Positions 1 to 7,407 of a stretch of DNA of 64,000 nt are shown here, one piece after another. The notes under the pieces were generated by a model. The model was not told the DNA's origin. It made no database searches and saw nothing but the letters and a program-made list of their open reading frames with translations. A program made the position numbers and the translations under genes. The stretch's first letter is position 1. Each line of letters opens with the position of its first letter. The DNA is from Cognatishimia activa (lineage in GTDB: Bacteria > Pseudomonadota > Alphaproteobacteria > Rhodobacterales > Rhodobacteraceae): assembly GCF_026016445.1 (NCBI RefSeq), contig NZ_CP096147.1, positions 1,772,501 through 1,836,500 on the forward strand. The letters are read 5' to 3'.

Positions 1-161
1 ACATGGGTTTCCTGTTTGAAAAAGGCCACGGTGTCATAGCCTTTGATGGCCACGCCATTTGGTGCATAGATTTCGGCGGTTTTTGCAAAAGCTGGGGATG
101 CTAGAGACAGCGCCGCCGGGGTTGCGGCTGCGGCGATGAGAAATGAACGACGGTTCAGCAT
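1..161 (-). CDS. YHS domain-containing exported protein (N-terminal part)
   Basis: Only the first 53 codons are inside the window; the gene runs off the left edge. It opens with a signal sequence (MLNRRSFLIAAAA, then an Ala-rich stretch ending near SPAFA). The mature start has GVAIKGYDTVAFF, which matches the opening strand of YHS-domain proteins (VAIxGYDxVAYF). Such proteins are small secreted or periplasmic proteins, often linked to metal or heme handling, but the molecular role here is unknown. The paired Arg in NRRSF resembles a weak Tat signal. The start is the first ATG before the signal sequence. Confidence 0.7.
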   Translation of the reverse strand, partial: MLNRRSFLIAAAATPAALSLASPAFAKTAEIYAPNGVAIKGYDTVAFFKQETH

Positions 162-259
162 TGTGGGCTCCGGTTTAAATGAACTGACCCAAGACTATGC
201 AAAAATTAGAATTCCCCTAGAGGGGGTGACGACTTTGTGAGCGCCTGTCAGCAAATGTT

Positions 260-544
260 TCAGTCAAAGATATCAAGTATATCGTCAAAATCATCAAAGA
301 GTTCCGACAGGAAGCCCTTCTTTTTCTTCTTGTATTTTTTCTTTGATTTCAGCGGCTTCTTATAAGCAACTGGCTTTTCATAATGCTGCTTTTTCTCAGC
401 CTTACGCGATTTGACAGGCATTTGCTTGATGTCATGCAGTGGCGCCCCGCAGGAAGCACACGCCAGCTCATGTTGCACATCACCGGTCAGTTTCAGGGCC
501 GCCCGTGTGCCGCAATAACAGCATGTCGCGATTTTTGGTCCCAT
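260..544 (-). CDS. Small zinc-ribbon protein with Lys-rich tail
   Basis: This is a 94-residue protein. Two knuckles, CCYC near residues 8-11 and CASC near residues 29-32, form a likely zinc ribbon. The middle is very Lys-rich (KKKYKKKKK) and the end is acidic (DDFDDILDIFD). It resembles the short zinc-ribbon hypothetical proteins of Rhodobacteraceae. The charge pattern suggests nucleic-acid or ribosome contact, but that is inference. It lies 64 bp downstream of rlmB on the same strand and may be cotranscribed with it. Confidence 0.7.
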   Translation of the reverse strand: MGPKIATCCYCGTRAALKLTGDVQHELACASCGAPLHDIKQMPVKSRKAEKKQHYEKPVAYKKPLKSKKKYKKKKKGFLSELFDDFDDILDIFD

Positions 545-608
545 CTCTGCCCTGCTCTTTTGGTTCTGTTCAGAACGATATTGCCTTCAGTGCCTCGTGT
601 TTCAAGCC

Positions 609-1391
609 TCAGGACTTCGGCTTGGCCGCATAAAGCGCCACTGCTGCGGCGTTGGAGACGTTTAAGGAGCCGAAACCGCCAGCAAAATCGATTTTTACAA
701 GCTGATCCACCGTCTCTTTGGTTTTCTGACGCAGGCCCGGTCCTTCAGCGCCAAGAACCAAGGCAATCGGTCGGTCATATTTGCCGTCCAATACCTCTTC
801 GATGGTTTCCTCAGCTTCACCATCCAGCCCCAGAACGATGTACCCCATGTTCTGCAAATCAATAATGGTATCCGCCAGATTGCGCATGCGCAGATAAGGC
901 TGGCGTTCCAAAGCACCAGAAGCTGTTTTCGCAAGCGCCCCAGTTTCAGGTGCCGAGTGATGGCGGGTTCCGATCACGGCCTGCGCGCCGAAGACCTCGG
1001 CAGAACGCAGAATCGCGCCAACATTATGTGGATCGGTCACGCGATCGAGCAAAACCAGACGCGGAGGACGATCATCAGAGCTGATTGCGCGATCCGTCAG
1101 GCTGCCCCAATTCAAGGGCTTCACTTCTAATGCTGCGCCTTGGTGCACGGATTGCTTATCGATCGGAGCGTTGAATTTCCGCGGGTCCACCATTTCTGGT
1201 GTCATGCCAGAGGCGGCAATGGCCTCTGCGAGCTTGTCAGAGGCGTTTTTGGTCACCATGAGTCGCAGTTTTTCCCGCGCTGGGTTCATCAGCGCATCAC
1301 GCACCGCATGAAGGCCAAATAGCCAGACCGTTTCGGCAGATGCGGCCTTTTTGGCCTGCTCTTTTTCAACGACCCACTTTGGCTTTTTCAT
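609..1391 (-). CDS. rlmB: 23S rRNA (guanosine-2'-O-)-methyltransferase RlmB, TrmH/SpoU family
   Basis: A 260-residue SPOUT methyltransferase that uses S-adenosylmethionine to methylate a ribose 2'-OH; the family member RlmB acts on G2251 of 23S rRNA. An N-terminal substrate-binding domain (VWLFGLHAVRDAL) is followed by the three SpoU motifs: DRVTDPHNVGAILRSAE with the conserved Asn and Arg, VLGAEGPGL, and LNVSNAAAVALY. An upstream extension of the frame is open to about 1685, but it would cross tRNA-Tyr on the opposite strand. The start MKKPKWVVEK is preceded by GGAAGG with good spacing and is preferred. Other TrmH-family 2'-O-methyltransferases cannot be excluded without alignment. Confidence 0.88.
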   Translation of the reverse strand: MKKPKWVVEKEQAKKAASAETVWLFGLHAVRDALMNPAREKLRLMVTKNASDKLAEAIAASGMTPEMVDPRKFNAPIDKQSVHQGAALEVKPLNWGSLTDRAISSDDRPPRLVLLDRVTDPHNVGAILRSAEVFGAQAVIGTRHHSAPETGALAKTASGALERQPYLRMRNLADTIIDLQNMGYIVLGLDGEAEETIEEVLDGKYDRPIALVLGAEGPGLRQKTKETVDQLVKIDFAGGFGSLNVSNAAAVALYAAKPKS

Positions 1392-1463
1392 GGTTTTCCG
1401 CCTTCCAGAAATAAGAGCGGTACCAATGCAGTGAACTTGACCCATCTGCAAGAGATTTTCTTG

Positions 1464-1492
1464 TTGACGCCCCCCAATGGGGCCTGTAATCA
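1464..1492 (+). promoter_or_regulatory. Sigma-70-type promoter of tRNA-Tyr
   Basis: TTGACG (1464-1469) and TAATCA (1487-1492) are separated by 17 bp, and the tRNA begins 33 bp after the -10 hexamer. The match to the consensus and the position fit a stable-RNA promoter. Confidence 0.55.
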
Positions 1493-1525
1493 GCCCCTCA
1501 CGTTCAGCAGCGATGCCGAACAAGT

Positions 1526-1609
1526 GGGCGACAGGCCGCAAGGTGTGGCAGGGGACTGTAACTCCCTCGAGGCGACTCACGCTTGGTTCGATTCCAAGGT
1601 CGCCCACCA
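1526..1609 (+). tRNA. tRNA-Tyr (GTA)
   Basis: The acceptor strand GGGCGAC pairs with GTCGCCC, followed by A and an encoded CCA. The anticodon arm is GGGGA-CTGTAAC-TCCCT with anticodon GTA. A long variable arm makes this a class II tRNA, as bacterial tRNA-Tyr should be. The T-arm is CTTGG-TTCGATT-CCAAG. The gene lies divergently from rlmB. Confidence 0.95.
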
Positions 1610-1643
1610 TTTTACTCAGACCCATCAAGGGTTTGCAGATACC

Positions 1644-1675
1644 AAAACGGCTCCTTCGGGAGCCGTTTTTGTTTT
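1644..1675 (+). terminator. Rho-independent terminator, probably bidirectional
   Basis: The stem AAAACGGCTCC / GGAGCCGTTTT closes a TTCG tetraloop and is flanked by A- and T-runs. It follows tRNA-Tyr on the plus strand and directly abuts the stop codon of the polysaccharide polymerase gene on the minus strand, so it can serve both. Confidence 0.85.
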
Positions 1676-2985
1676 CATGATGCAATGGCTGGCTTCACAC
1701 GTTTGGGATGCACAGTGTCAATTGGATCGGCTGCAATTTCTCGCGCATGAATGCCCAGGATCATCAGACCCGGCCAGAGCAAATAAGCTTCGATTTCAAT
1801 GTTTTCCCCGAAAGACAGCATGCAAATCACCAGCAGGATTCCCAAAGGCAAACGTCCGCGTTGATGAAGTGTAGTATCCGCTAAAGCTGTGAGCAGCTGG
1901 TAGAGCAATGGGATCAGCAGAGCCAGGAAGCCCAACAGACCTTTTACAAACAAAAGCCCATACCAGGTGTGATGTGTGCCGATGGGCATATATTCGACGA
2001 TATGCGCACCGGGTTCTGGTCGACCATGACCGAACCAGACGGCCTCTTCCCGCCATCGTTCCTCTGCAATGCGCTGCAATGTGGCGCGTACACGGGTGCT
2101 GTCGGCACGGGCGTTTTTGAAGGCGGATATCCCTGCCCCTAGCGAGGAAATCAATCGATCCGCGGTTACTGCAAGGCTCGCAGTCAAACCCGCCAAAAGG
2201 AAGACAGCCCATTGCTTTCCGATCAATGGCAAAAGTCTTGGCGGGATTGTGCAAAAGACCAACCCAACGAGTCCCATACGCGATTTTGATGCCAGTACCA
2301 TCAGAACACCTGCCCCGATTCCAGCGGCCCTCCATTTGCGATCTTTCTCTTCAAGCGCAAAGAGCACCATGCAAACGCCAAGCAAGGCTGCAAATGGAGA
2401 CCATGGCGCGAAAAATTGCCAGCGCGGCGTCCAGGACGCTGGATCGAAAGTGAAGAGGAACAGTGTGAAATACTCTGGTCCGGGCCCACCAACGACCTTC
2501 AACGGCGACGTGAAAATACGTTCTGGCAGTCCGATATAGGGGGCGGCGAGCAGAACTGGCGCAAGACAGAGGGTCCAAAAGCCCACGATGCATTGCCCGC
2601 GGATCAATATTTCCCGGCGGATGGGCAGGACGGCCCCAACGAACGGAAAGAGCGCCATCAAAGCCCAACCCTTGGCCCAGCCGATCGTAGACTTGATCGT
2701 CGAGGCAAGCCCATAGCCCCAGTTTACGTGCCCAACCCAGAGAATGGGCAGCATCGCCGCCATACCAATCAACCAAAACCAAACAGATGTTGGAATTGCC
2801 TGCGCATTCAGATCAGATCGCATAGCTGGTCCGAGATAGAGCGCAAGCGCCGCGATACCGGCGAGAACCCAAGCCAGGACAGGACCAACCACATAAAGTG
2901 CACCGACAGCGTAAAGCGGCCATGTCCAGGTGAGAGTCCTATAGATGATGGTTTCAACCGGGTTCGCAGGCTTTAGATCAGACAT
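1675..2985 (-). CDS. O-antigen ligase/Wzy-type polysaccharide polymerase
   Basis: A 436-residue membrane protein with about ten hydrophobic segments and a large hydrophilic loop in its second half (roughly residues 290-365), the usual layout of O-antigen ligase or Wzy polymerase family proteins. Such proteins join undecaprenyl-linked repeat units on the periplasmic face of the inner membrane. The start MSDLKPANP overlaps the end of the upstream wzz-like gene by 8 bp (ATGTCTGA), indicating translational coupling. A longer reading frame upstream is open but lies inside the wzz-like gene. With the flippase, Wzz and Wza genes of this locus, a Wzy polymerase is more likely than a ligase. Confidence 0.75.
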   Translation of the reverse strand: MSDLKPANPVETIIYRTLTWTWPLYAVGALYVVGPVLAWVLAGIAALALYLGPAMRSDLNAQAIPTSVWFWLIGMAAMLPILWVGHVNWGYGLASTIKSTIGWAKGWALMALFPFVGAVLPIRREILIRGQCIVGFWTLCLAPVLLAAPYIGLPERIFTSPLKVVGGPGPEYFTLFLFTFDPASWTPRWQFFAPWSPFAALLGVCMVLFALEEKDRKWRAAGIGAGVLMVLASKSRMGLVGLVFCTIPPRLLPLIGKQWAVFLLAGLTASLAVTADRLISSLGAGISAFKNARADSTRVRATLQRIAEERWREEAVWFGHGRPEPGAHIVEYMPIGTHHTWYGLLFVKGLLGFLALLIPLLYQLLTALADTTLHQRGRLPLGILLVICMLSFGENIEIEAYLLWPGLMILGIHAREIAADPIDTVHPKRVKPAIAS

Positions 2986-4435
2986 GAGACACGCCATCTC
3001 TGAGGCCCAAAGCCCAGCGAATGATACTGCGACGCAGCCAACCCAATGAAAGCGCGATGAGCGCAAGGAATGTCGCCCCAGCCCCTGCAAGAAAAGCAAG
3101 TTTCTTGCGTGGTGAGCTGCCTTCCTCAGGAAGGGATGGGTTTTCCAGCACCTGCACCAGTGGATAAGAGGCAAAAACGTCAGTCTTTGAGGACTGTGCG
3201 CGCGCGATAGCAGAGGCAAACACGGCCTCGGCTACTTGGAAATCCCGTTGCAAATCTTCGAGCTGCGCAGCAGCGCGTGAAGCTTTGGCAAGGCGCAATT
3301 TTTCTTGTTGGTAGCGCTTATCAAGTTCCTGATGCTGCGCCTCAAGCCCGGCGCGTTCTGCCTCGTTTCGCAGAAGATCAGCGAGCAAGGACGTGCGGTC
3401 CCCGTATTGAGAAACATTCAGCTTTGCGGCCACCGCACGTGGCATACCGGTGATGGCCATTGCGGCCTCCACAGTCGCCTCTTGCGCCATGTCATATGCG
3501 TTTTCAGCTTCCTGGCGCTCTGGATGCCGCGTACCGAATTGCACGCGCGCCCTGTTGCGCAAAGCCGCCTTCGCAGAAAGATCGTCTACCAAAGCCAGAT
3601 ATTGTTGATCAGAATATAAATCGAGCGCGCGGGCAGCCTGTTGCGGCGTGAGGCCGAGCGATTGCTGCAAACGACCCACGAAAGCGGTTTTATCATGCAA
3701 CTCACTGCGAAGAACCACCAGATCAGACAAGCGCGCATCGTTTTCTGAGACCTGCTGGCTGAACTGATCCCTAGAAATAAATCCGGTTTCAGACTGCAGG
3801 CGGTTTACGGCCTGGCGGGTGGCCAACACAGAGTCGCGATATTCTTCGATGGCCTGAACTGCACCCTCCTCGCGCTCTTGCAAATCATCGGTGCGCAGTG
3901 CCTCAACTTCCTTGAAAAACGCCGTCAAAATCGCCTGATTGCGGTCGCGTGCTTCCTCAGGAGTTACCCCGGTCATTTCAACGTGGATCAACCCAGTTTG
4001 GTCAACCAAGGTCACCTTTGGTCGAGGCAGGTCTTCTCGGCGGGCATTCAAACTCAAAGCCGCGGCATCCAGAATGCGATCCGCCCTTAGCAGGCGTTTG
4101 TAGGTTTGGGTTGGGCTGATCGAGTTGCTGGAAAAGGCCGAGGATGCATAACTGCTGGCTTGGCCGATACCCTCCATATTCACGCTGGCCGACACCCCCG
4201 ATCCCGGCAAAATCAGAGACATCTGAGAGGTATATTTTGGCGGCGCGGATGAGAGATATCCGATGATTGGGGCCCAGATCAGAGCAATCCAGATCAGGCA
4301 CACCGCCAGGTATCTTAGAATGCGCTTGAAGAGATATCCTGGTTGACCAGGTTTTCCCTTCGCCAAAACTTTATCCAAACGGCTGAGGTATTCAGCGTTG
4401 GACACGTAGGTCGGAACATTGGGTTGCATCACCAT
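2978..4435 (-). CDS. Wzz/GumC-type polysaccharide chain-length determinant, no kinase domain
   Basis: A 485-residue polysaccharide co-polymerase. One transmembrane segment lies near residues 40-62 (LAVCLIWIALIWAPIIGYL) and a second near 445-465 (LAFLAGAGATFLALIALSLG). Between them is a long periplasmic region rich in helical coiled coil (about residues 160-420). The protein ends soon after the second membrane segment, so there is no Walker-type tyrosine-kinase domain like that of Wzc. It should set chain length together with the polymerase encoded next. The first ATG has only a weak ribosome site; an in-frame ATG two codons later is possible. Confidence 0.8.
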   Translation of the reverse strand: MVMQPNVPTYVSNAEYLSRLDKVLAKGKPGQPGYLFKRILRYLAVCLIWIALIWAPIIGYLSSAPPKYTSQMSLILPGSGVSASVNMEGIGQASSYASSAFSSNSISPTQTYKRLLRADRILDAAALSLNARREDLPRPKVTLVDQTGLIHVEMTGVTPEEARDRNQAILTAFFKEVEALRTDDLQEREEGAVQAIEEYRDSVLATRQAVNRLQSETGFISRDQFSQQVSENDARLSDLVVLRSELHDKTAFVGRLQQSLGLTPQQAARALDLYSDQQYLALVDDLSAKAALRNRARVQFGTRHPERQEAENAYDMAQEATVEAAMAITGMPRAVAAKLNVSQYGDRTSLLADLLRNEAERAGLEAQHQELDKRYQQEKLRLAKASRAAAQLEDLQRDFQVAEAVFASAIARAQSSKTDVFASYPLVQVLENPSLPEEGSSPRKKLAFLAGAGATFLALIALSLGWLRRSIIRWALGLRDGVSHV

Positions 4436-4512
4436 GGGGCACTCGCACTGAAGGAATTTACCAGTCAGCCTAGCCTTGGCACGCCATCAAAATTTCGGGG
4501 GATTGGAGAGTA

Positions 4513-4536
4513 ATGAGGGCAAAGGCATGCCCTCAT
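4513..4536 (-). terminator. Hairpin downstream of the response regulator gene
   Basis: Perfect 9-bp arms ATGAGGGCA / TGCCCTCAT surround a 6-nt loop, 18 bp after the response-regulator stop codon. No T-run follows, so termination may be weak or Rho-dependent. Confidence 0.4.
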
Positions 4537-4551
4537 GATCCGTTTGGATAG
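4536..4551. promoter_or_regulatory. Candidate NarL/LuxR-type operator, site 4 (upstream of wzz-like gene)
   Basis: TGATCC-GTTT-GGATAG follows the 6-4-6 inverted-repeat layout of three other sites in this locus (5266, 6808, 11273) and shares the GTTT spacer with the 11273 site. The core ATCC/GGAT is a perfect repeat. This is the weakest of the four sites. Confidence 0.35.
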
Positions 4552-4553
4552 GC

Positions 4554-5168
4554 TTAGAATACGCCTTGGTCGCGGGCGATCAGCGCCGCTTGGGTGCGAT
4601 TTGCCACGCCCAGCTTCTTATAAAGCGTCTTCACGTGCAGCTTCACCGTAGGTTCCGACAGATCGAGATCGCGGGCGATCTCTTTGTTGGATTTGCCTTC
4701 GGTCAGACCTTTCAAAACCTGAGTTTCACGTTCTGTCAGGTTTTCCAAAAGCGGGTGATTGTTCGCTTCTGGTTCTGCAGTCATGAATTCCAACGGGGCG
4801 TATTTCTCACCCATGGCCATGAACTTGATCGCGTTCACCAACGATTTTGCTGGCAGGGTCTTCGGAACAAATCCCGTCGCCCCCAATTCCAGCGCCTGTT
4901 CGGCTATTTCGCGGTTGGCCTCGCCTGACATCAATGCCACGCGGTGCACACCGTTGCGATCAGCGGCGATACGCAGGCCATCGAGCCCGTTCATCCCCGG
5001 CATATTGTAGTCCAGGAGGACCAGATCATATGTCCAGTCCCCATCAATCAGCGCGACTGCTTCTGCAAGATCCGCAGCTGTATGTGTCTCTATATTCTCT
5101 TCCTGATCCATGAAGGCCACCAACGCGTCGCGCAGCAGGTCATGGTCATCAGCAATCAAAATACGCAT
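4554..5168 (-). CDS. NarL/LuxR-family response regulator
   Basis: A 204-residue two-domain response regulator. The receiver domain (about 1-120) starts MRILIADDHDLLRDA with the acidic pair, carries the phospho-acceptor Asp in LVLLDYNMPGMNG, the conserved Lys in VPKTL, and a LuxR-type HTH (about 140-200: LTERETQVLKGLTEGKSNKEIARDL, then VKLHVKTLYKKLGVANRTQA). The start is fixed by CGAGGT seven bases before ATG; a longer frame adds ten residues without a better ribosome site. It sits between the wzz-like gene and the glycosyltransferase fusion and is the probable output partner of the hybrid kinase at 7404. The shared inverted repeats in the locus are candidate binding sites. Confidence 0.85.
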   Translation of the reverse strand: MRILIADDHDLLRDALVAFMDQEENIETHTAADLAEAVALIDGDWTYDLVLLDYNMPGMNGLDGLRIAADRNGVHRVALMSGEANREIAEQALELGATGFVPKTLPAKSLVNAIKFMAMGEKYAPLEFMTAEPEANNHPLLENLTERETQVLKGLTEGKSNKEIARDLDLSEPTVKLHVKTLYKKLGVANRTQAALIARDQGVF

Positions 5169-5265
5169 CGCCGATACCTCGCTCGATACTTTACTCAATA
5201 ATGTTTTGTCGCAAACAACTGTGGCCGAAATGGGAAAATTTCGCGGGAAACATCAGGTGATAACT

Positions 5266-5281
5266 CTACCCTAAGGGATAG
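5266..5281. promoter_or_regulatory. Candidate NarL/LuxR-type operator, site 1
   Basis: CTACCC-TAAG-GGATAG is an imperfect 6-4-6 inverted repeat between the divergent response-regulator and glycosyltransferase-fusion genes. It resembles the sites at 4536, 6808 and 11273. NarL heptamers (TACYYMT) have a similar TACCC core. Confidence 0.45.
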
Positions 5282-5418
5282 GAAGAAAACACAACAGCAT
5301 GAAAAACAAGACCTTTTACTGCTCACAAACTCCGATTTAGCCGCAATTTGAGCCAAATGTGATGCTGTTTTCCCCCGCTGCGCCTTCCACCCTGATGGAA
5401 ACGCAAGGGAGCAAACTC

Positions 5419-6795
5419 ATGACCTATCAAGCCAAATTCGATCATTGGAATTTCAGCGAAACGGCCAGCTTGCCGCTGTGCAAAGAGGTTCTCGGAAATC
5501 GTTTTGATAATCTTCACACGCGAGAAGCGATTTCCCGCGTGCTTTCCCCTGGACGCCGGAAAGTGGCTTTTCTGAATGCGCACTGCGTAAATGTCGCTGG
5601 GAAGGATAACGCGTACTCAGCTACGCTTGAGCGCACAAATGTTGTCTTGTCAGATGGGATCGGGATGGAGCTTGCCGCAAAAATGCAGGGCACCCATATT
5701 CGCGAGAACCTGAACGGCACGGATTTTGTTCCGAAGCTGCTTGTGGAAGCTGCTAAGCGAGGTCAAAGCGTTTACTTGCTGGGTGGCAAACCGGGCACTG
5801 CAGAACGGGCCGCTGCAGCTCTGTGTCGACAAATCCCAAAGCTCAAGATTGCAGGAACACGAGATGGGTATTCTGGTGCCGAGGACCAGGCTGCGATCAA
5901 AGAGATTAATGCCTCGGACGCTGATATTCTCTTGGTTGCACTGGGTGTGCCACTTCAGGAACTTTGGATCGACCGCAATTTTCCAGCGTTGAAAACACGC
6001 ATCTGCGTTTCGGTTGGAGGTCTTTTTGATTTCCTTGCGGGCAATGTATCAAGAGCACCCAATTGGGTCCGCAAGGTTAAATCTGAGTGGGTTTGGCGAC
6101 TGATGATGGAGCCCCGCCGGATGGCAAAACGTTATCTGATTGGCAATCTGGCATTTCTTGCCCGGGCGGCTCTGTGGCCCTACAGGCAGAGCTCCTCGTC
6201 AGATAAAACCAAGCGCGCAATCGATATCACCCTAAGTCTTGGCGGTCTTATCGTGCTGGGCCCGATGCTTCTTTGCCTCATGGCGCTGATCCGGTTGGAA
6301 AGTCAGGGTTCACCAATTTTTCGCCAACAACGGGTTGGGCTGAATGGCCGCCGCTTCACACTCTATAAACTACGTTCCATGGCCCTGGATTCAGAAGCGC
6401 AGCGCGCAAAGCTTCTTGCAACCTCTGATCGTGAAGGGGTCTGTTTCAAATCCCGTAGCGACCCACGTGTGACACGCATTGGCAAATTCATCCGCCGCTA
6501 TTCGTTGGATGAACTCCCACAGATCGTGAACGTTTTAAAAGGTGATATGTCGATTGTTGGTCCGCGCCCTGCTTTGCCGGAAGAGGTCGCCGCCTATCCT
6601 GAAAAAGCGCGTGGTCGGCTTGCGATCAAACCCGGTCTCACTGGACTTTGGCAGGTTTCAGGCCGCGCGGATATCGACTTTGACCGGATGATCGACATGG
6701 ATCTCGCCTATGCCTCTTCAAAGTCACTTTGGCTAGACGTCTTTATCTTCTACGCCACGTTTCGCGCAGTTTTGACAGGTCGAGGCGCCTATTGA
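5419..6795 (+). CDS. WecG/TagA-CpsF glycosyltransferase fused to a polyprenol-phosphate sugar-1-phosphate transferase
   Basis: A 458-residue two-domain protein. Residues about 30-225 are a WecB/TagA/CpsF (GT26) glycosyltransferase, with NAHCVNVA, LSDGIGMELAAK, LLGGKPGTAERAA, VALGVPLQELWI and a C-terminal APNWVRKVKSEWVWRL. Residues about 262-458 are a bacterial sugar transferase of the WcaJ/ExoY type, with a membrane anchor (DITLSLGGLIVLGPMLLCLM), QQRVGLNGRRFTLYKLRSM, DELPQIVNVLKGDMSIVGPRP and KPGLTGLWQVSGR. The second domain should load the first sugar phosphate onto undecaprenyl phosphate, and the first could add the next sugar, so one protein may perform the first two steps. The ATG at 5419 has AAGGGAG seven bases upstream; two in-frame ATGs further upstream lack such a site. 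Confidence 0.88.
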   Translation: MTYQAKFDHWNFSETASLPLCKEVLGNRFDNLHTREAISRVLSPGRRKVAFLNAHCVNVAGKDNAYSATLERTNVVLSDGIGMELAAKMQGTHIRENLNGTDFVPKLLVEAAKRGQSVYLLGGKPGTAERAAAALCRQIPKLKIAGTRDGYSGAEDQAAIKEINASDADILLVALGVPLQELWIDRNFPALKTRICVSVGGLFDFLAGNVSRAPNWVRKVKSEWVWRLMMEPRRMAKRYLIGNLAFLARAALWPYRQSSSSDKTKRAIDITLSLGGLIVLGPMLLCLMALIRLESQGSPIFRQQRVGLNGRRFTLYKLRSMALDSEAQRAKLLATSDREGVCFKSRSDPRVTRIGKFIRRYSLDELPQIVNVLKGDMSIVGPRPALPEEVAAYPEKARGRLAIKPGLTGLWQVSGRADIDFDRMIDMDLAYASSKSLWLDVFIFYATFRAVLTGRGAY

Positions 6796-6807
6796 GAGAG
6801 ATCACTC

Positions 6808-6823
6808 CTATCCGACCGGATAG
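6808..6823. promoter_or_regulatory. Candidate NarL/LuxR-type operator, site 2 (perfect repeat)
   Basis: CTATCC-GACC-GGATAG is a perfect 6-4-6 inverted repeat, and one more base pair extends it to CCTATCC/GGATAGG. It lies 69 bp before the periplasmic protein/hybrid kinase operon. It is the best copy of the motif also found at 4536, 5266 and 11273. Confidence 0.5.
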
Positions 6824-6891
6824 GGGGATACCCGCTAGATATGACTTAATGGGCAAAGAAATCTGGCATTCTCAACCAAGGAGGATGCCGC

Positions 6892-7407
6892 ATGTGGTCC
6901 CGTTTGTTAACCAGCGCTGTTTTGATTGTAGCGTTGATCAGCCTGACACCTTCAGCCCTGATCGCGCATGAGGAAAATCTGCCGTCATCCTCCGTCCTGC
7001 TAGAGATCGTTGATCAAACGAGCGGGGGGAAAGAGGTGGCATTTCAGCTGGATTTACAGGCCCTTGAGGCACTGGAAAGCCGTGAAATTGTCACCTCTAC
7101 CCTTTGGACCAATGGGATCAATCGCTTCAAAGGCGTTCCCTTAACACAACTTCTGTCAGCTTATAACATCGAAGGGTCCCAGCTTCGCTTGCTTGCCAAC
7201 AATGATCACGCCGCAGACATTCCTTTGGATGACGCCTTAAACCAGCACGCCCTATTGGCCTACAGAATGAATGGCTCAGAAATGTCTCGCCGGGGAAAAG
7301 GCCCCCTTTGGATTGTCTATCCATTTGATCAATCGGCACGATTTCGGACAGAAACGGTTTACGCGCGCTCAGTTTGGCAGCTTAATAAGATTGAAGTGAT
7401 TGATTGA
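6892..7407 (+). CDS. Exported molybdopterin-oxidoreductase-fold protein, probable partner of the downstream kinase
   Basis: A 171-residue protein with a signal peptide (about 1-25, ending SALIAHE). The rest resembles the small oxidoreductase molybdopterin-binding domain fold: ITRFKGVPL-like text (INRFKGVPLTQLLSAY), LRLLANNDHAADIPLDDAL, LLAYRMNGSEMSRRGKGPLWIVYPFD. It is much shorter than a SoxC or YedY catalytic subunit, and I see no conserved cofactor Cys, so it probably senses or binds rather than catalyses. AAGGAGG lies seven bases before the ATG. Its stop overlaps the kinase start by four bases (TTGA), which argues for a joint periplasmic sensing role. Confidence 0.72.
   Translation: MWSRLLTSAVLIVALISLTPSALIAHEENLPSSSVLLEIVDQTSGGKEVAFQLDLQALEALESREIVTSTLWTNGINRFKGVPLTQLLSAYNIEGSQLRLLANNDHAADIPLDDALNQHALLAYRMNGSEMSRRGKGPLWIVYPFDQSARFRTETVYARSVWQLNKIEVID

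Noticed and set aside
1392..1685. Upstream extension of the rlmB reading frame by 98 codons
   Set aside because: It crosses tRNA-Tyr and its terminator on the other strand, while MKKPKW has a good ribosome site and is where family similarity begins.
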